Positions 16,994 through 24,500 of a stretch of 64,000 nucleotides of DNA are shown here, piece by piece (positions within the stretch are counted from its first letter, which is position 1; each line of letters opens with the position of its first letter). This DNA is from Propioniciclava coleopterorum. GTDB lineage: Bacteria > Actinomycetota > Actinomycetes > Propionibacteriales > Propionibacteriaceae. The notes below the pieces were generated by a model. That model saw only the letters and a list, made by a program, of their open reading frames with translations. It had not been told where the DNA came from and made no database searches. Both the position numbers and the translations under genes were made by a program. The DNA lies in assembly GCF_011393335.1 (NCBI RefSeq), contig NZ_CP049865.1:1444722-1508721 (forward strand). Reading direction: 5' to 3'.

Positions 16994-17416
16994 TCAGTCC
17001 GCGGCGTCCGACCCCTCGAACCGCTCCAGACCGACCGCCTTGCGGAGTTCGTCGCGGTCCCGCAGCAGGTCGCGCTCGCTCGCGTCCGGATCGTTCAGGT
17101 GCTCCATCAGGTCACCCAGCCCCTGCGCGAGGGCGTTGAGCTTGTGCTGCACCGCCAGATCGCTGCGCGACGAACTGTTCTGAAGGAGCGCCACGAGCAG
17201 GAAGGTGATGATGGTCGTCGCGGTGTTGATGATCAGCTGCCAGGTGTCCACGTCGCGGATCAGCAGGATCGACGGCGCCCAGACCAGGATGAGCACCACG
17301 CAGAACGCGAAGAAGACGGCGCGACTGGTGAGCCGGCCGGCGAACCCGGCGAACCGGTCGAACGGGCCGATGCGCCGCGACACCTCCGAGGGAAGTTCGG
17401 GGACGCGCGCGGCCAT
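16994..17416 (-). CDS. low-affinity iron permease family small membrane protein
   Basis: About 140 residues. Two hydrophobic helices (AVFFAFCVVLILVWAP, then LIINTATTIITFLLVALLQN) and the following charged helix with NALAQGL fit the low-affinity iron permease family (PF04120 type). The INTxTTIITF segment is the most diagnostic. The start is taken at the ATG at 17416, since upstream residues look non-conserved. Bacterial members are small and of uncertain transport function. It is transcribed in the same direction as the ABC-F gene 65 bp downstream. Confidence 0.75.
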   Translation of the reverse strand: MAARVPELPSEVSRRIGPFDRFAGFAGRLTSRAVFFAFCVVLILVWAPSILLIRDVDTWQLIINTATTIITFLLVALLQNSSSRSDLAVQHKLNALAQGLGDLMEHLNDPDASERDLLRDRDELRKAVGLERFEGSDAAD

Positions 17417-17677
17417 CACGCCCACCGCCCGACCCCGGGACGTCGGACCGCACCGCATCCGCTGTCCGATCCCTTCCGCCGCGCAATTGACGATGCCCTC
17501 ATCAGCGTCCCCCTTGCCAGAGGCCCCACCACGGTGCGGTCAGGCTCTGAGGGCATTGTGCGCCGCGTTCCGTCACGGGGGAACCCTCGCGCCGCCGGAT
17601 CCAGCGCGGCCCGGCCACGGTAGGCCTTCGTGAGCGCGCACCGAGAGACGGCCGGCCGCGTCCGCCATGATGGAGCC

Positions 17678-17881
17678 GTGGACACGATCGACGTCGAAGG
17701 CACCATCCGTCTGGGCCAGTTCCTGCAACTGGCCCAACTCGCCGACTCCGGCGCGCACGCCCGGGAGCTGATCGCGGACGGCGAGGTGCGGGTCAACGGC
17801 GAGGTCGAGTCCCGCCGCGGCCGCCAGCTTCGCTCGGGCGACGTGATCGAGGTCGGACGCATCCAGCTCCAGGTCGCCTGA
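17678..17881 (+). CDS. S4-domain RNA-binding protein
   Basis: Sixty-seven residues from GTG 17678. Nearly the whole protein is an S4 domain: IRLGQFLQLAQLADSGAHAR, then ELIADGEVRVNGEVESRRGRQL and a final strand IEVGRIQLQV. This fits the YbcJ/RlbA class of stand-alone S4 proteins, which bind structured RNA such as rRNA or tRNA. An ATG-like extension further upstream is not supported. The next gene starts 46 bases on and may be co-transcribed. Confidence 0.85.
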   Translation: MDTIDVEGTIRLGQFLQLAQLADSGAHARELIADGEVRVNGEVESRRGRQLRSGDVIEVGRIQLQVA

Positions 17882-17926
17882 CGGGGTCCTGCCGCGCGAG
17901 CATCCCGCCCAGTAGGGTGAGCTTTC

Positions 17927-18709
17927 ATGGCCCATGTGGTGGTCGACGACGTGGTCGTCACGAAGCATCCGGCGTCGCTGCGCACGGCCGACCTCGCCGT
18001 CCGGCTGACCGCCGCGACCACCGACCCGATCCGCCCGCTGTACGCCGCGCCGCTGGCCGCGACGCCGCTCGCGGCCCCCGACGGACACCTCATCACGCTG
18101 GAACCGCGGCTCGAGCCGCCCGGTGAGCGGCCGCCCTGGCGCGAGATCGGCTCCCTGATCGCGCGGCTGCAGGCCTGCCCGGTCCCCGCCGGGCTGCCCG
18201 AGCACGCGGGCCGGGCGCTCCTCACCGACGCCGTCGCCCGCGCCGACCGGCTGCATGCCGGCGGGCCGACCGACATCCTGCGCGAACTCGGACGCACCCT
18301 GCTGCGGACCTGGCCCACGGCGTCCGACCCCGTGCTGGTGCACGGAGCCCTGACGCTCGCCACCGTGGGACGCGTGCCCGGCACGCCGTCGTGGCTGCTG
18401 TCGGATCCGAGCACCCTCGGCTTCGGCGGCCCCGCATGGGACCTGGGCGCGCCGGCGGGCATGTGGGCGGCGGGCCTGCTGGACACCGCGAGCTGGGAGG
18501 CGTGCGTCGACGGGTACGCCGAGGCGGGCGGATCCCTTCCCGACGCCGGCGATCCCTGGGACGCGCTCGACCACCCGGCGCGCTGCTGGGTCTACCTCAC
18601 GGCCGTGCGCCAGGTGGCGGCCAGCGGGGACTACCCCGACACGGAGTTCTCTCCTCAGACGCAGGCACTCCTGGACGCCTGCGTCCGCATGAACGGACGC
18701 TCATGGTGA
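17927..18709 (+). CDS. aminoglycoside-phosphotransferase-fold protein
   Basis: The 260-residue protein has the C-terminal signatures of the APH/choline-kinase fold, but altered: DPVLVHGALTLATVG where active enzymes have HGD-x2-x2-N, and WLLSDPSTLGFGGPAWDLG where the DxD loop should be. The catalytic Asp of the HGD motif is Ala and the N-terminal lobe is short. It may be a non-catalytic or divergent kinase. Its stop overlaps the next start. Confidence is moderate on fold and low on activity. Confidence 0.6.
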   Translation: MAHVVVDDVVVTKHPASLRTADLAVRLTAATTDPIRPLYAAPLAATPLAAPDGHLITLEPRLEPPGERPPWREIGSLIARLQACPVPAGLPEHAGRALLTDAVARADRLHAGGPTDILRELGRTLLRTWPTASDPVLVHGALTLATVGRVPGTPSWLLSDPSTLGFGGPAWDLGAPAGMWAAGLLDTASWEACVDGYAEAGGSLPDAGDPWDALDHPARCWVYLTAVRQVAASGDYPDTEFSPQTQALLDACVRMNGRSW

Positions 18710-18936
18710 CCACGCCCGAACGACCCGACGCCTCCCCACAGCCGGCCGAGGCGTCCCCCGAGCGCCGGACCGAGCCGGACCTCCCCCGCTGCCCCACCTG
18801 CGGCCGGACGCTGCCCGCCTCGATGACCGGCGGCCCCGGCAACCCGCGCCACGAGCACGGCCGTCCCCGCTTCGCACCGCTCTGGTCGCCGGGCCCCGCC
18901 CGTCCCGACCCGGACGCCCACGGGCTGCTGCGCTGA
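18703..18936 (+). CDS. small protein with a CxxC motif
   Basis: Seventy-seven residues starting at ATG 18703, which overlaps the stop of the APH-like gene, so the two are translationally coupled. The N-terminal 25 residues are Pro/Glu-rich and disordered. PRCPTCGRTLP contains a CPTC pair typical of a half zinc ribbon, followed by a Pro/Gly/Arg tail. Function is unknown. Confidence 0.55.
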   Translation: MVTTPERPDASPQPAEASPERRTEPDLPRCPTCGRTLPASMTGGPGNPRHEHGRPRFAPLWSPGPARPDPDAHGLLR

Positions 18937-18976
18937 CCGCCGGGATCGGCGCCGACCGCCCAGCCAGGGGCGGCGC

Positions 18977-19004
18977 TTGACACCACTGTGTAGTGCACTA
19001 CACA
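18977..19004 (+). promoter_or_regulatory. Y RNA promoter overlapped by an 18-bp palindromic operator
   Basis: A consensus -35 box TTGACA (18977-18982) is followed after 16 bases by TACACA (18999-19004) as a -10. A perfect 18-bp palindrome, TGTGTAGTGCACTACACA (18987-19004), fills the spacer and covers the -10. A dimeric repressor bound there would block polymerase. Predicted transcription start is about 19011-19013, just where the Y RNA stalk begins. Confidence 0.65.
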
Positions 19005-19012
19005 CTTGAGGG

Positions 19013-19155
19013 AGTGCCGCCCGGTCGGTCCGAAGGTCGTCGGTTACCTCTGGACTGTGGGTTCGGGGTTCGAGTCCCCGATCGCGTCAGCGATTAGCTC
19101 AACTGGTAGAGCAACAGCGTCCGGCGATCGCCACCACGCCCGCCCGGGCGGCACG
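19013..19155 (+). ncRNA. Y RNA (YrlA-like, with permuted tRNA mimic)
   Basis: All elements of a bacterial Y RNA are visible. Stalk stem 1: 19014-19024 pairs perfectly with 19144-19154 (11 bp). The Ro-binding signature GGTCCGAAGG is at 19027-19036, as in animal Y RNAs. Stem 2: GGTCGTCGG (19035-19043) pairs with CCGGCGATC (19121-19129), with two wobbles. The cap is a tRNA mimic in permuted order: anticodon-like stem CTGT/ACAG (19055-19058, 19114-19117), T-arm CGGGG-TTCGAGT-CCCCG (19064-19080), closed acceptor-like hairpin ATCGC-GTCA-GCGAT (19081-19094), and D-arm GCTC-AACTGGTA-GAGC (19097-19112). Such RNAs bind the TROVE ring protein encoded 263 bases downstream and can tether it to exoribonuclease. 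RNA ends are estimated from the stem limits. Confidence 0.88.
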
Positions 19156-19192
19156 CACAACTGCATGGGGTCCGATCACGGTCGGGCCTCAC

Positions 19193-19271
19193 GAGCGGGC
19201 CGGAATCCTTCGGTTACCTGGTGCGTCGCCGGGTTCGATCCCCGGCACCGGAGGAGGTCACACGCCCGCTC
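19193..19271 (+). ncRNA. second T-arm-bearing hairpin (Y RNA-like) before the TROVE gene
   Basis: GAGCGGGC (19193-19200) pairs with GCCCGCTC (19264-19271). Inside are ACCT/AGGT (19216-19219, 19255-19258), GGT/ACC (19220-19222, 19247-19249) and a six-bp T-arm GCCGGG-TTCGATC-CCCGGC (19228-19246). The segment TCGGTTACCT is shared with the first Y RNA, and GGGGTCCGAT lies upstream at 19167-19176. No D-arm is present. It may be a second, reduced Y RNA, the degraded product of a duplication, or a structured 5' leader of the TROVE mRNA. Confidence 0.5.
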
Positions 19272-19417
19272 ACCCACACCGCGACGCGGTGGCGGGCCGG
19301 CGTGGGTCGGTCATCCCTCTCCCGGAGGCCCCTGAGCGGGGCAGCCCGGCGGTAGCCGGGTCCACCCGGCCCACACGACACGCCCGCCACCGCCGTTCGC
19401 ACCGAGAGGAGGAACCC

Positions 19418-21010
19418 ATGGACGTACTTCGACTGATCAGCCGACTGCGGACGCCGCAGGCGGAGCAGGCCGACCCCCGCCAGGTCGAGAACTCGGCGGG
19501 CGGCTGCACCTTCGAGCTCGATGACCACGCCCGTCTGCGCCGGTTCCTGACCCTCGGCGTCGACGGGGGCACCTACTACGCGTCCGAGCGCGCGCTCGCG
19601 CTGGACAACGCCGAGGTGCTGACCCGGCTGGCCGCCTCCGACCCGGCCGGACTCGTGTCGACCATCGTGGACGTGTCGACCCGCGGGGCCGCGCCCCGGC
19701 AGAACCCGGCGCTCTTCGCGCTGGCCTACGCCGCCTCGGTCCCCGACGCCGCCCCCGCGGCCCTCGCCGCCCTGCCGCAGGTCGCGCGGACCGGCACGCA
19801 CCTGTTCCAGTTCGCCGCCTACGTCGAGCAGTTCCGTGGCTGGGGCCGCGGGCTGCGGCGCGCGGTGGGGGCCTGGTACACCGACGCTCCGATCGAGCGG
19901 GTCGCGCTGCAGGCGGTGAAGTACCGGCAGCGCGAGGGCTGGTCGCACCGCGACCTGCTCCGCCTGGCGCACCCCGTGCCGGGCACGCCTGAGCTGAAGG
20001 ACACCTTCGACTGGATCGTGCGCGGCTCGGTCGGGGAGCACGTCCCGCGCCTGATCGAGGGCTTCGTCAAGGCACAGGCCGCGACCGACGCGCCCACCTG
20101 GGCCCGCCTGGTCGCCGAGTACGGCCTCACCTGGGAGATGCTGCCCGACCCGGCCGTCGGCGAGCCGGCGGTCTGGGACGCGCTGCTCGACGTGGGCGTC
20201 CCGCAGACGGCGCTGATGCGCCAACTGCCGCGGCTGACCCGGCTCGGCCTGCTGCCCGATCTGGGCGGGCGGACCGGCGAGGTGGCGGCGCAACTCGCCG
20301 ACCCCGAGCGGCTGCGCCGCGGACGCATCCACCCGGTGAACGCGCTGGTCGCGCAGCGGACCTACGCAGCAGGGCGCTCGGCCCGCGGCGCGGGCACCTG
20401 GACGCCGACGCGCGCCATCGTCGACGCCCTGGACGCCGCGTTCTACGCGGCCTTCGGCGCCGTCGAGCCGTCGGGCACGCGGACGCTGCTGGCCGTCGAC
20501 GTGTCGGGCTCGATGGGCGCGCCGATCTCCGGCATGGCGTTGACCGCGCGCGAGGCGGCCGCCGCGCTGGCGCTGGTGCAGCTGGCGACCGAGCCCGCGG
20601 CGTCCGCGGTCGGGTTCGCGGCGAAGGGCCAGATCGGCGGGGCGGCGTCCCTCAAGGCGCTGGGCATCTCGCCGCGGCAGCGGCTGGACGACGCGCTGCG
20701 GGTCGTCGACGCGATGCCGTTCGGTGGCACCGACTGCGCGCTGCCGATGCTCCACGCACGGGAGCGGAGGCTCGAGGTCGACACGTTCGTGGTCTACACC
20801 GACAACGAGACGTGGGCCGGCCGGGTGCACCCGCACCAGGCGCTGGCCGAGTACCGGCGCGCGACCGGCATCGCGGCGAAGCTGATCGTGGTCGGCATGA
20901 CGGCGACGCGGTTCACGATCGCCGACCCGAGCGACCCGGGCATGCTCGACGTCGCGGGCTTCGACGCGGCGGTGCCGTCGCTGATCACGGAGTTCGCGCG
21001 TGGGCTCTGA
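19418..21010 (+). CDS. rsr: TROVE-domain Ro60/Rsr protein
   Basis: The 530-residue protein has an N-terminal HEAT-like TROVE ring (about 1-350; EQADPRQVENSAGGCTFEL then FALAYAASVPD and VARTGTHLFQFAAYVEQFRGWGRGLRRAV) and a C-terminal von Willebrand A domain. MIDAS residues are visible: D361-x-S363-x-S365 (DVSGS), T438 (GGTDCAL) and D462 (YTDNETW). Ro proteins form a ring that binds Y RNA on its outside and misfolded RNA ends in its channel. Start ATG 19418 has GAGAGGAGG upstream. Y RNA-like genes lie in its 5' region and a small overlapping gene follows, so the locus is a self-contained Ro RNP module. No RtcB ligase or PNPase gene is in view. Confidence 0.95.
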   Translation: MDVLRLISRLRTPQAEQADPRQVENSAGGCTFELDDHARLRRFLTLGVDGGTYYASERALALDNAEVLTRLAASDPAGLVSTIVDVSTRGAAPRQNPALFALAYAASVPDAAPAALAALPQVARTGTHLFQFAAYVEQFRGWGRGLRRAVGAWYTDAPIERVALQAVKYRQREGWSHRDLLRLAHPVPGTPELKDTFDWIVRGSVGEHVPRLIEGFVKAQAATDAPTWARLVAEYGLTWEMLPDPAVGEPAVWDALLDVGVPQTALMRQLPRLTRLGLLPDLGGRTGEVAAQLADPERLRRGRIHPVNALVAQRTYAAGRSARGAGTWTPTRAIVDALDAAFYAAFGAVEPSGTRTLLAVDVSGSMGAPISGMALTAREAAAALALVQLATEPAASAVGFAAKGQIGGAASLKALGISPRQRLDDALRVVDAMPFGGTDCALPMLHARERRLEVDTFVVYTDNETWAGRVHPHQALAEYRRATGIAAKLIVVGMTATRFTIADPSDPGMLDVAGFDAAVPSLITEFARGL

Positions 21011-21320
21011 CGGCCGCACAGGAGGTGGCGTCCCGGGCAGGGGCGCCATCTCCGCACGTTCGGGGGTCCCGGACGCACGCTCGGGAGTCCCGGACGCCCG
21101 CTCGGGAGTCTCGGACGCCAGGGCGGCCCGCGCCCGCGAGCTGCATCGCCTCGCGGCCGAAACCGAGGCGCTGGCGTCCCGGCAGCGCGCCGAGCGCGAC
21201 CGGCTGATCCGGCAGTTGCGTGCCGAGGACCCCCAGCACTGGTCCTACGGCGCGCTCGCCTCGGCGCTGGGCTGCAGCCGCGAACTGATCGCGCTCGTGG
21301 TCAAGCGCAAAGACGCCTGA
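21000..21320 (+). CDS. small helix-turn-helix-like protein overlapping the Ro60 gene
   Basis: About 106 residues from GTG 21000, overlapping the TROVE stop by 11 bases, so it is probably translated by reinitiation. The N-terminus carries three tandem copies of a seven-residue unit, ARSGVPD. The C-terminal half is a charged helix (RELHRLAAETEALASRQRAE) followed by a likely helix-turn-helix, YGALASALGCSRELIALVVK. It might bind DNA or RNA and could be an accessory factor or regulator of the Ro module, for example the ligand of the 18-bp palindrome. That link is inference. Confidence 0.6.
   Translation: MGSDGRTGGGVPGRGAISARSGVPDARSGVPDARSGVSDARAARARELHRLAAETEALASRQRAERDRLIRQLRAEDPQHWSYGALASALGCSRELIALVVKRKDA
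21054..21116 (+). repeat. three in-frame 21-bp tandem repeats
   Basis: Units at 21054-21074, 21075-21095 and 21096-21116 are near-identical (two to four mismatches between copies). Each encodes Ala-Arg-Ser-Gly-Val-(Pro/Ser)-Asp. The length keeps frame, so copy number can change without breaking the gene. Confidence 0.8.
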
Positions 21321-21343
21321 CACCACACCTTCCTCCACACAAC

Positions 21344-21440
21344 GTCGTTCTCGTGCCCCGCGTCGGGGATCGCCGCTCGCCGTTTCCACCCCACAAGGCC
21401 CGATGCGAGCGGGCTTCGGGACTCGGGGCACCAGAACGAC
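21344..21440 (-). repeat. 97-bp dispersed palindromic element, copy 1
   Basis: The element is bounded by GTCGTTC and GAACGAC. Its outer 17 bases at each end form an inverted repeat with one mismatch (GTCGTTCTCGTGCCCCG against CGGGGCACCAGAACGAC). A same-length copy lies at 35114-35210 in the opposite orientation, with strong identity in the first half (GGTGCCCCGAGT, GCATCGGGCCTTGT). It is intergenic, after the small gene behind Ro60 and before the lhr promoter. Confidence 0.75.
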
Positions 21441-21538
21441 ACCCTCGCGCCGCCTCGGCCCCCTCCCGCGGCGCGCCGGCCCGTTCGCCCGGCGCGTGAC
21501 CCGTGGGAAATGTCGGGGCGGGCTGGCAGGCTGAACGC

Positions 21539-24500
21539 GTGAGCGCGCCCGCGAGCAACGACGCGCTGGAGCGATTTTCGCCGGCGACCCGGGCGTGGTT
21601 CTCCAGCAACTTCGCCGCGCCCACGCCCGCGCAGGCCGGCGCCTGGGACGCGATCACCTCCGGCGACCACACCCTGGTCGTCGCCCCGACCGGCTCGGGC
21701 AAGACGCTGGCGGCGTTCCTGGCGGCCATCGACCGGCTCGCCACCGAGCCCGCGCCCGACCCGATGCGGCGCTGCCGGGTGCTGTACGTCTCCCCGCTCA
21801 AAGCGCTGGCCGTCGACGTCGAGAAGAACCTGCGGGCGCCCCTGGTCGGCATCGGGCACGCGGCGACCCGGCTGGGGCTGCCGCCGCCCGAGGTGAGCGT
21901 CGGCGTCCGCTCGGGCGACACGCCGGCCGACCAGCGGCGGCGGTTCGCCAAGCAACCCGACGACATCCTCATCACCACCCCCGAATCGCTGTACCTCCTG
22001 CTCACCTCGCAGGCGCGCGAGGCGCTGCGGGGCGTCGAGACCGTGATCCTCGACGAGGTTCACGCGGTGGCGGGCACCAAGCGCGGCGCCCACCTGGCGT
22101 TGAGCCTCGAGCGCCTCGACGCTCTCCTGGACGCCCCCGCGCAGCGCGTCGGGCTGTCGGCGACGGTGCGTCCCCTCGACGAGGTCGCCCGCTTCCTGGC
22201 CGGGGGCCGCCCGGTCACGACCGTCGCGCCGCCCGCCGAGAAGGCGTGGGACCTCGCGGTGCAGGTCCCGATCGCCGACATGGCGAGCCTGGACGCCGTC
22301 GACGCCGACGCCGACCCGTCGGCCGGCGGAGCGCGGCGGCGGCCCTCGATCTGGCCGCACGTCGAGGAGCGGATCGTCGACCTCATCGAGGCGCACCGCT
22401 CGACGCTGGTCTTCGCCAACTCCCGCCGCCTGGCCGAGACGCTCACCACCCGGCTCAACGAGATCGCCGCCGAGCGCGCCACCGGCGCCGACCCGCGCGA
22501 GTCCGCCGACGGCATGGCGCCCCCGCCCCACTCGACCGGCTACGGCACCACCTCCTACGCCGCCCCCGCGCCCGCGGAGATCGCGCGGGCCCACCACGGC
22601 TCGGTGTCCCACGAGCAGCGCGCCGAGACCGAGGAGGCGCTCAAGGCCGGACGCCTCCCCGCCGTGGTCGCCACCTCCAGCCTCGAACTCGGCATCGACA
22701 TGGGTGCCGTCGACCTCGTCGTGCAGGTCGAGGCGCCCCCCAGCGTCGCGTCCGGGCTGCAGCGCGTCGGCCGCGCCGGCCACCAGGTCGGCGCCACGTC
22801 CGAGGGCGTGTTCTTCCCGAAGTTCCGCGGCGACCTGGTCGCCAGCAGCGTCATCGTGGAGCGGATGCGCGCCGGCGCGATCGAGGCGCTCACCGTACCG
22901 GCGAACCCGCTCGACGTCCTGGCCCAGCAGATCGTCGCCATGGTCGCCCTCGACGACTGGAGCGTCTACGACCTCGAGGCGACCCTGCGCCGGGCGGCCC
23001 CGTTCGCGACGCTCACCCGCGGCGTCCTGGAGGCGGTGCTCGACATGCTCGCCGGCCGCTACCCCAGCGAGGAGTTCGCCGAGCTGCGCCCGCGTCTGGT
23101 CTGGGACCGGGTGGCCGGCACCCTCACCGGACGCCGCGGCGCCCAACGCATCGCCGTCACGTCGGGCGGCACCATCCCCGACCGCGGCCTGTTCGGGGTG
23201 TTCATCGCCGGCGACGGCCCCGGCCGGCGCGTCGGCGAGCTCGACGAGGAGATGGTGTACGAGTCCCGCGTCGGCGACGTCATCACCCTCGGCACCTCCA
23301 CCTGGCTCATCGAGGACATCACCCACGACCAGGTGCTGGTCAGCCCCGCGCCCGGCCAGGCGGCGCGGCTGCCGTTCTGGAAGGGCGACACGCTGGGGCG
23401 TCCGGCCGAGCTGGGCGCCGCCGTGGGGGCGTTCGTCCGCGAGGTGGGCGGCCTCGAGGCGGACGCCGCCCGGCCGCGGCTGGCGGCGTCCGGGCTGGAC
23501 GCGTGGGCCGCCGACAACCTGCTCGCCTACCTCGCCGAGCAGCGCGAGGCGACCGGCACCCTGCCCAGTGACCGGACCATCGTCGTCGAGCGGTTCACCG
23601 ACGAGCTCGGCGACTGGCGCATCGTCGTCCACTCCCCCTACGGCGCGAAGGTGCACGCCCCCTGGGCGCTGGCCATCGGCGCGCGCATGCGGGAGCGGTT
23701 CGGCGTGGACGTCTCCGCGATGCACGCCGACGACGGCATCGTCCTGCGACTGCCCTACCTGGGGGACGCCGACGCCGACACGAGCTCCGGCGGTGGGCTG
23801 CCCGCGGACCTGCTGGAGCAGATCCTGCTCGACCCCGAGGACGTCCGCGCGTTGGTGACCGAGCAGGTGGGCGGCTCGGCGCTGTTCGCGGCCCGGTTCC
23901 GCGAGTGCGCGGGCCGCGCGCTGCTGCTGCCGAACCGGCGTCCGGGCAAGCGGCAGGCACTGTGGCAGCAGCGGCAGCGGTCCGCGCAGCTGTTGGAGGT
24001 GGCCAGCCAGTACCCGGGCTTCCCGATCGTGCTCGAGGCCGTCCGCGAGTGCCTGCAGGACGTGTTCGACCTGCCCGGCCTCGTCGACCTGATGGGGCAG
24101 GTGCGCTCGCGCGCCGTCCAGGTCGTCGAGGTGACCACGCCCACGCCCAGCCCGTTCGCGTCCAGCCTGCTGTTCGGCTACGTCGCCCAGTACCTCTACG
24201 AGGGCGACTCGCCGCTCGCCGAACGCCGCGCCGCCGCCCTGTCCCTGGACCCCGACCTGCTTGCCGAACTGCTGGGCACGGCCGAGGGACTGAGCCTGCG
24301 CGACCTGCTCGATCCGGACGCCCTCACGCGCACCGAATCCGAACTGCAGCACCTGGTCGAGGGCCGCAGGGCCCGCGACGCCGACGAGCTGCACGACCTG
24401 TTGCGCGTGCTGGGCCCCCTCTCGGAGGCCGAGTTGGCCGCCCGGTCGGCCAGCCCCGCAGACGTCCCCGCCTGGCTCGCCGCCCTGGCGGAGGCCCGCC

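Noticed and set aside
14257-17139. 960-residue plus-strand open frame
   Set aside because: Antisense to the hypothetical and ABC-F genes, low-complexity composition, no domain; the minus-strand genes have full motifs.
19061-19117. Ordinary tRNA gene (T-arm and D-arm sequences visible)
   Set aside because: The T-arm precedes the D-arm and the acceptor-like strands are joined by a tetraloop, so it cannot be a standard tRNA; the Y RNA stalk encloses it.
19220-19252. 3' end of a second tRNA
   Set aside because: No D-arm, anticodon arm or matching 5' acceptor strand lies upstream at the required distance.
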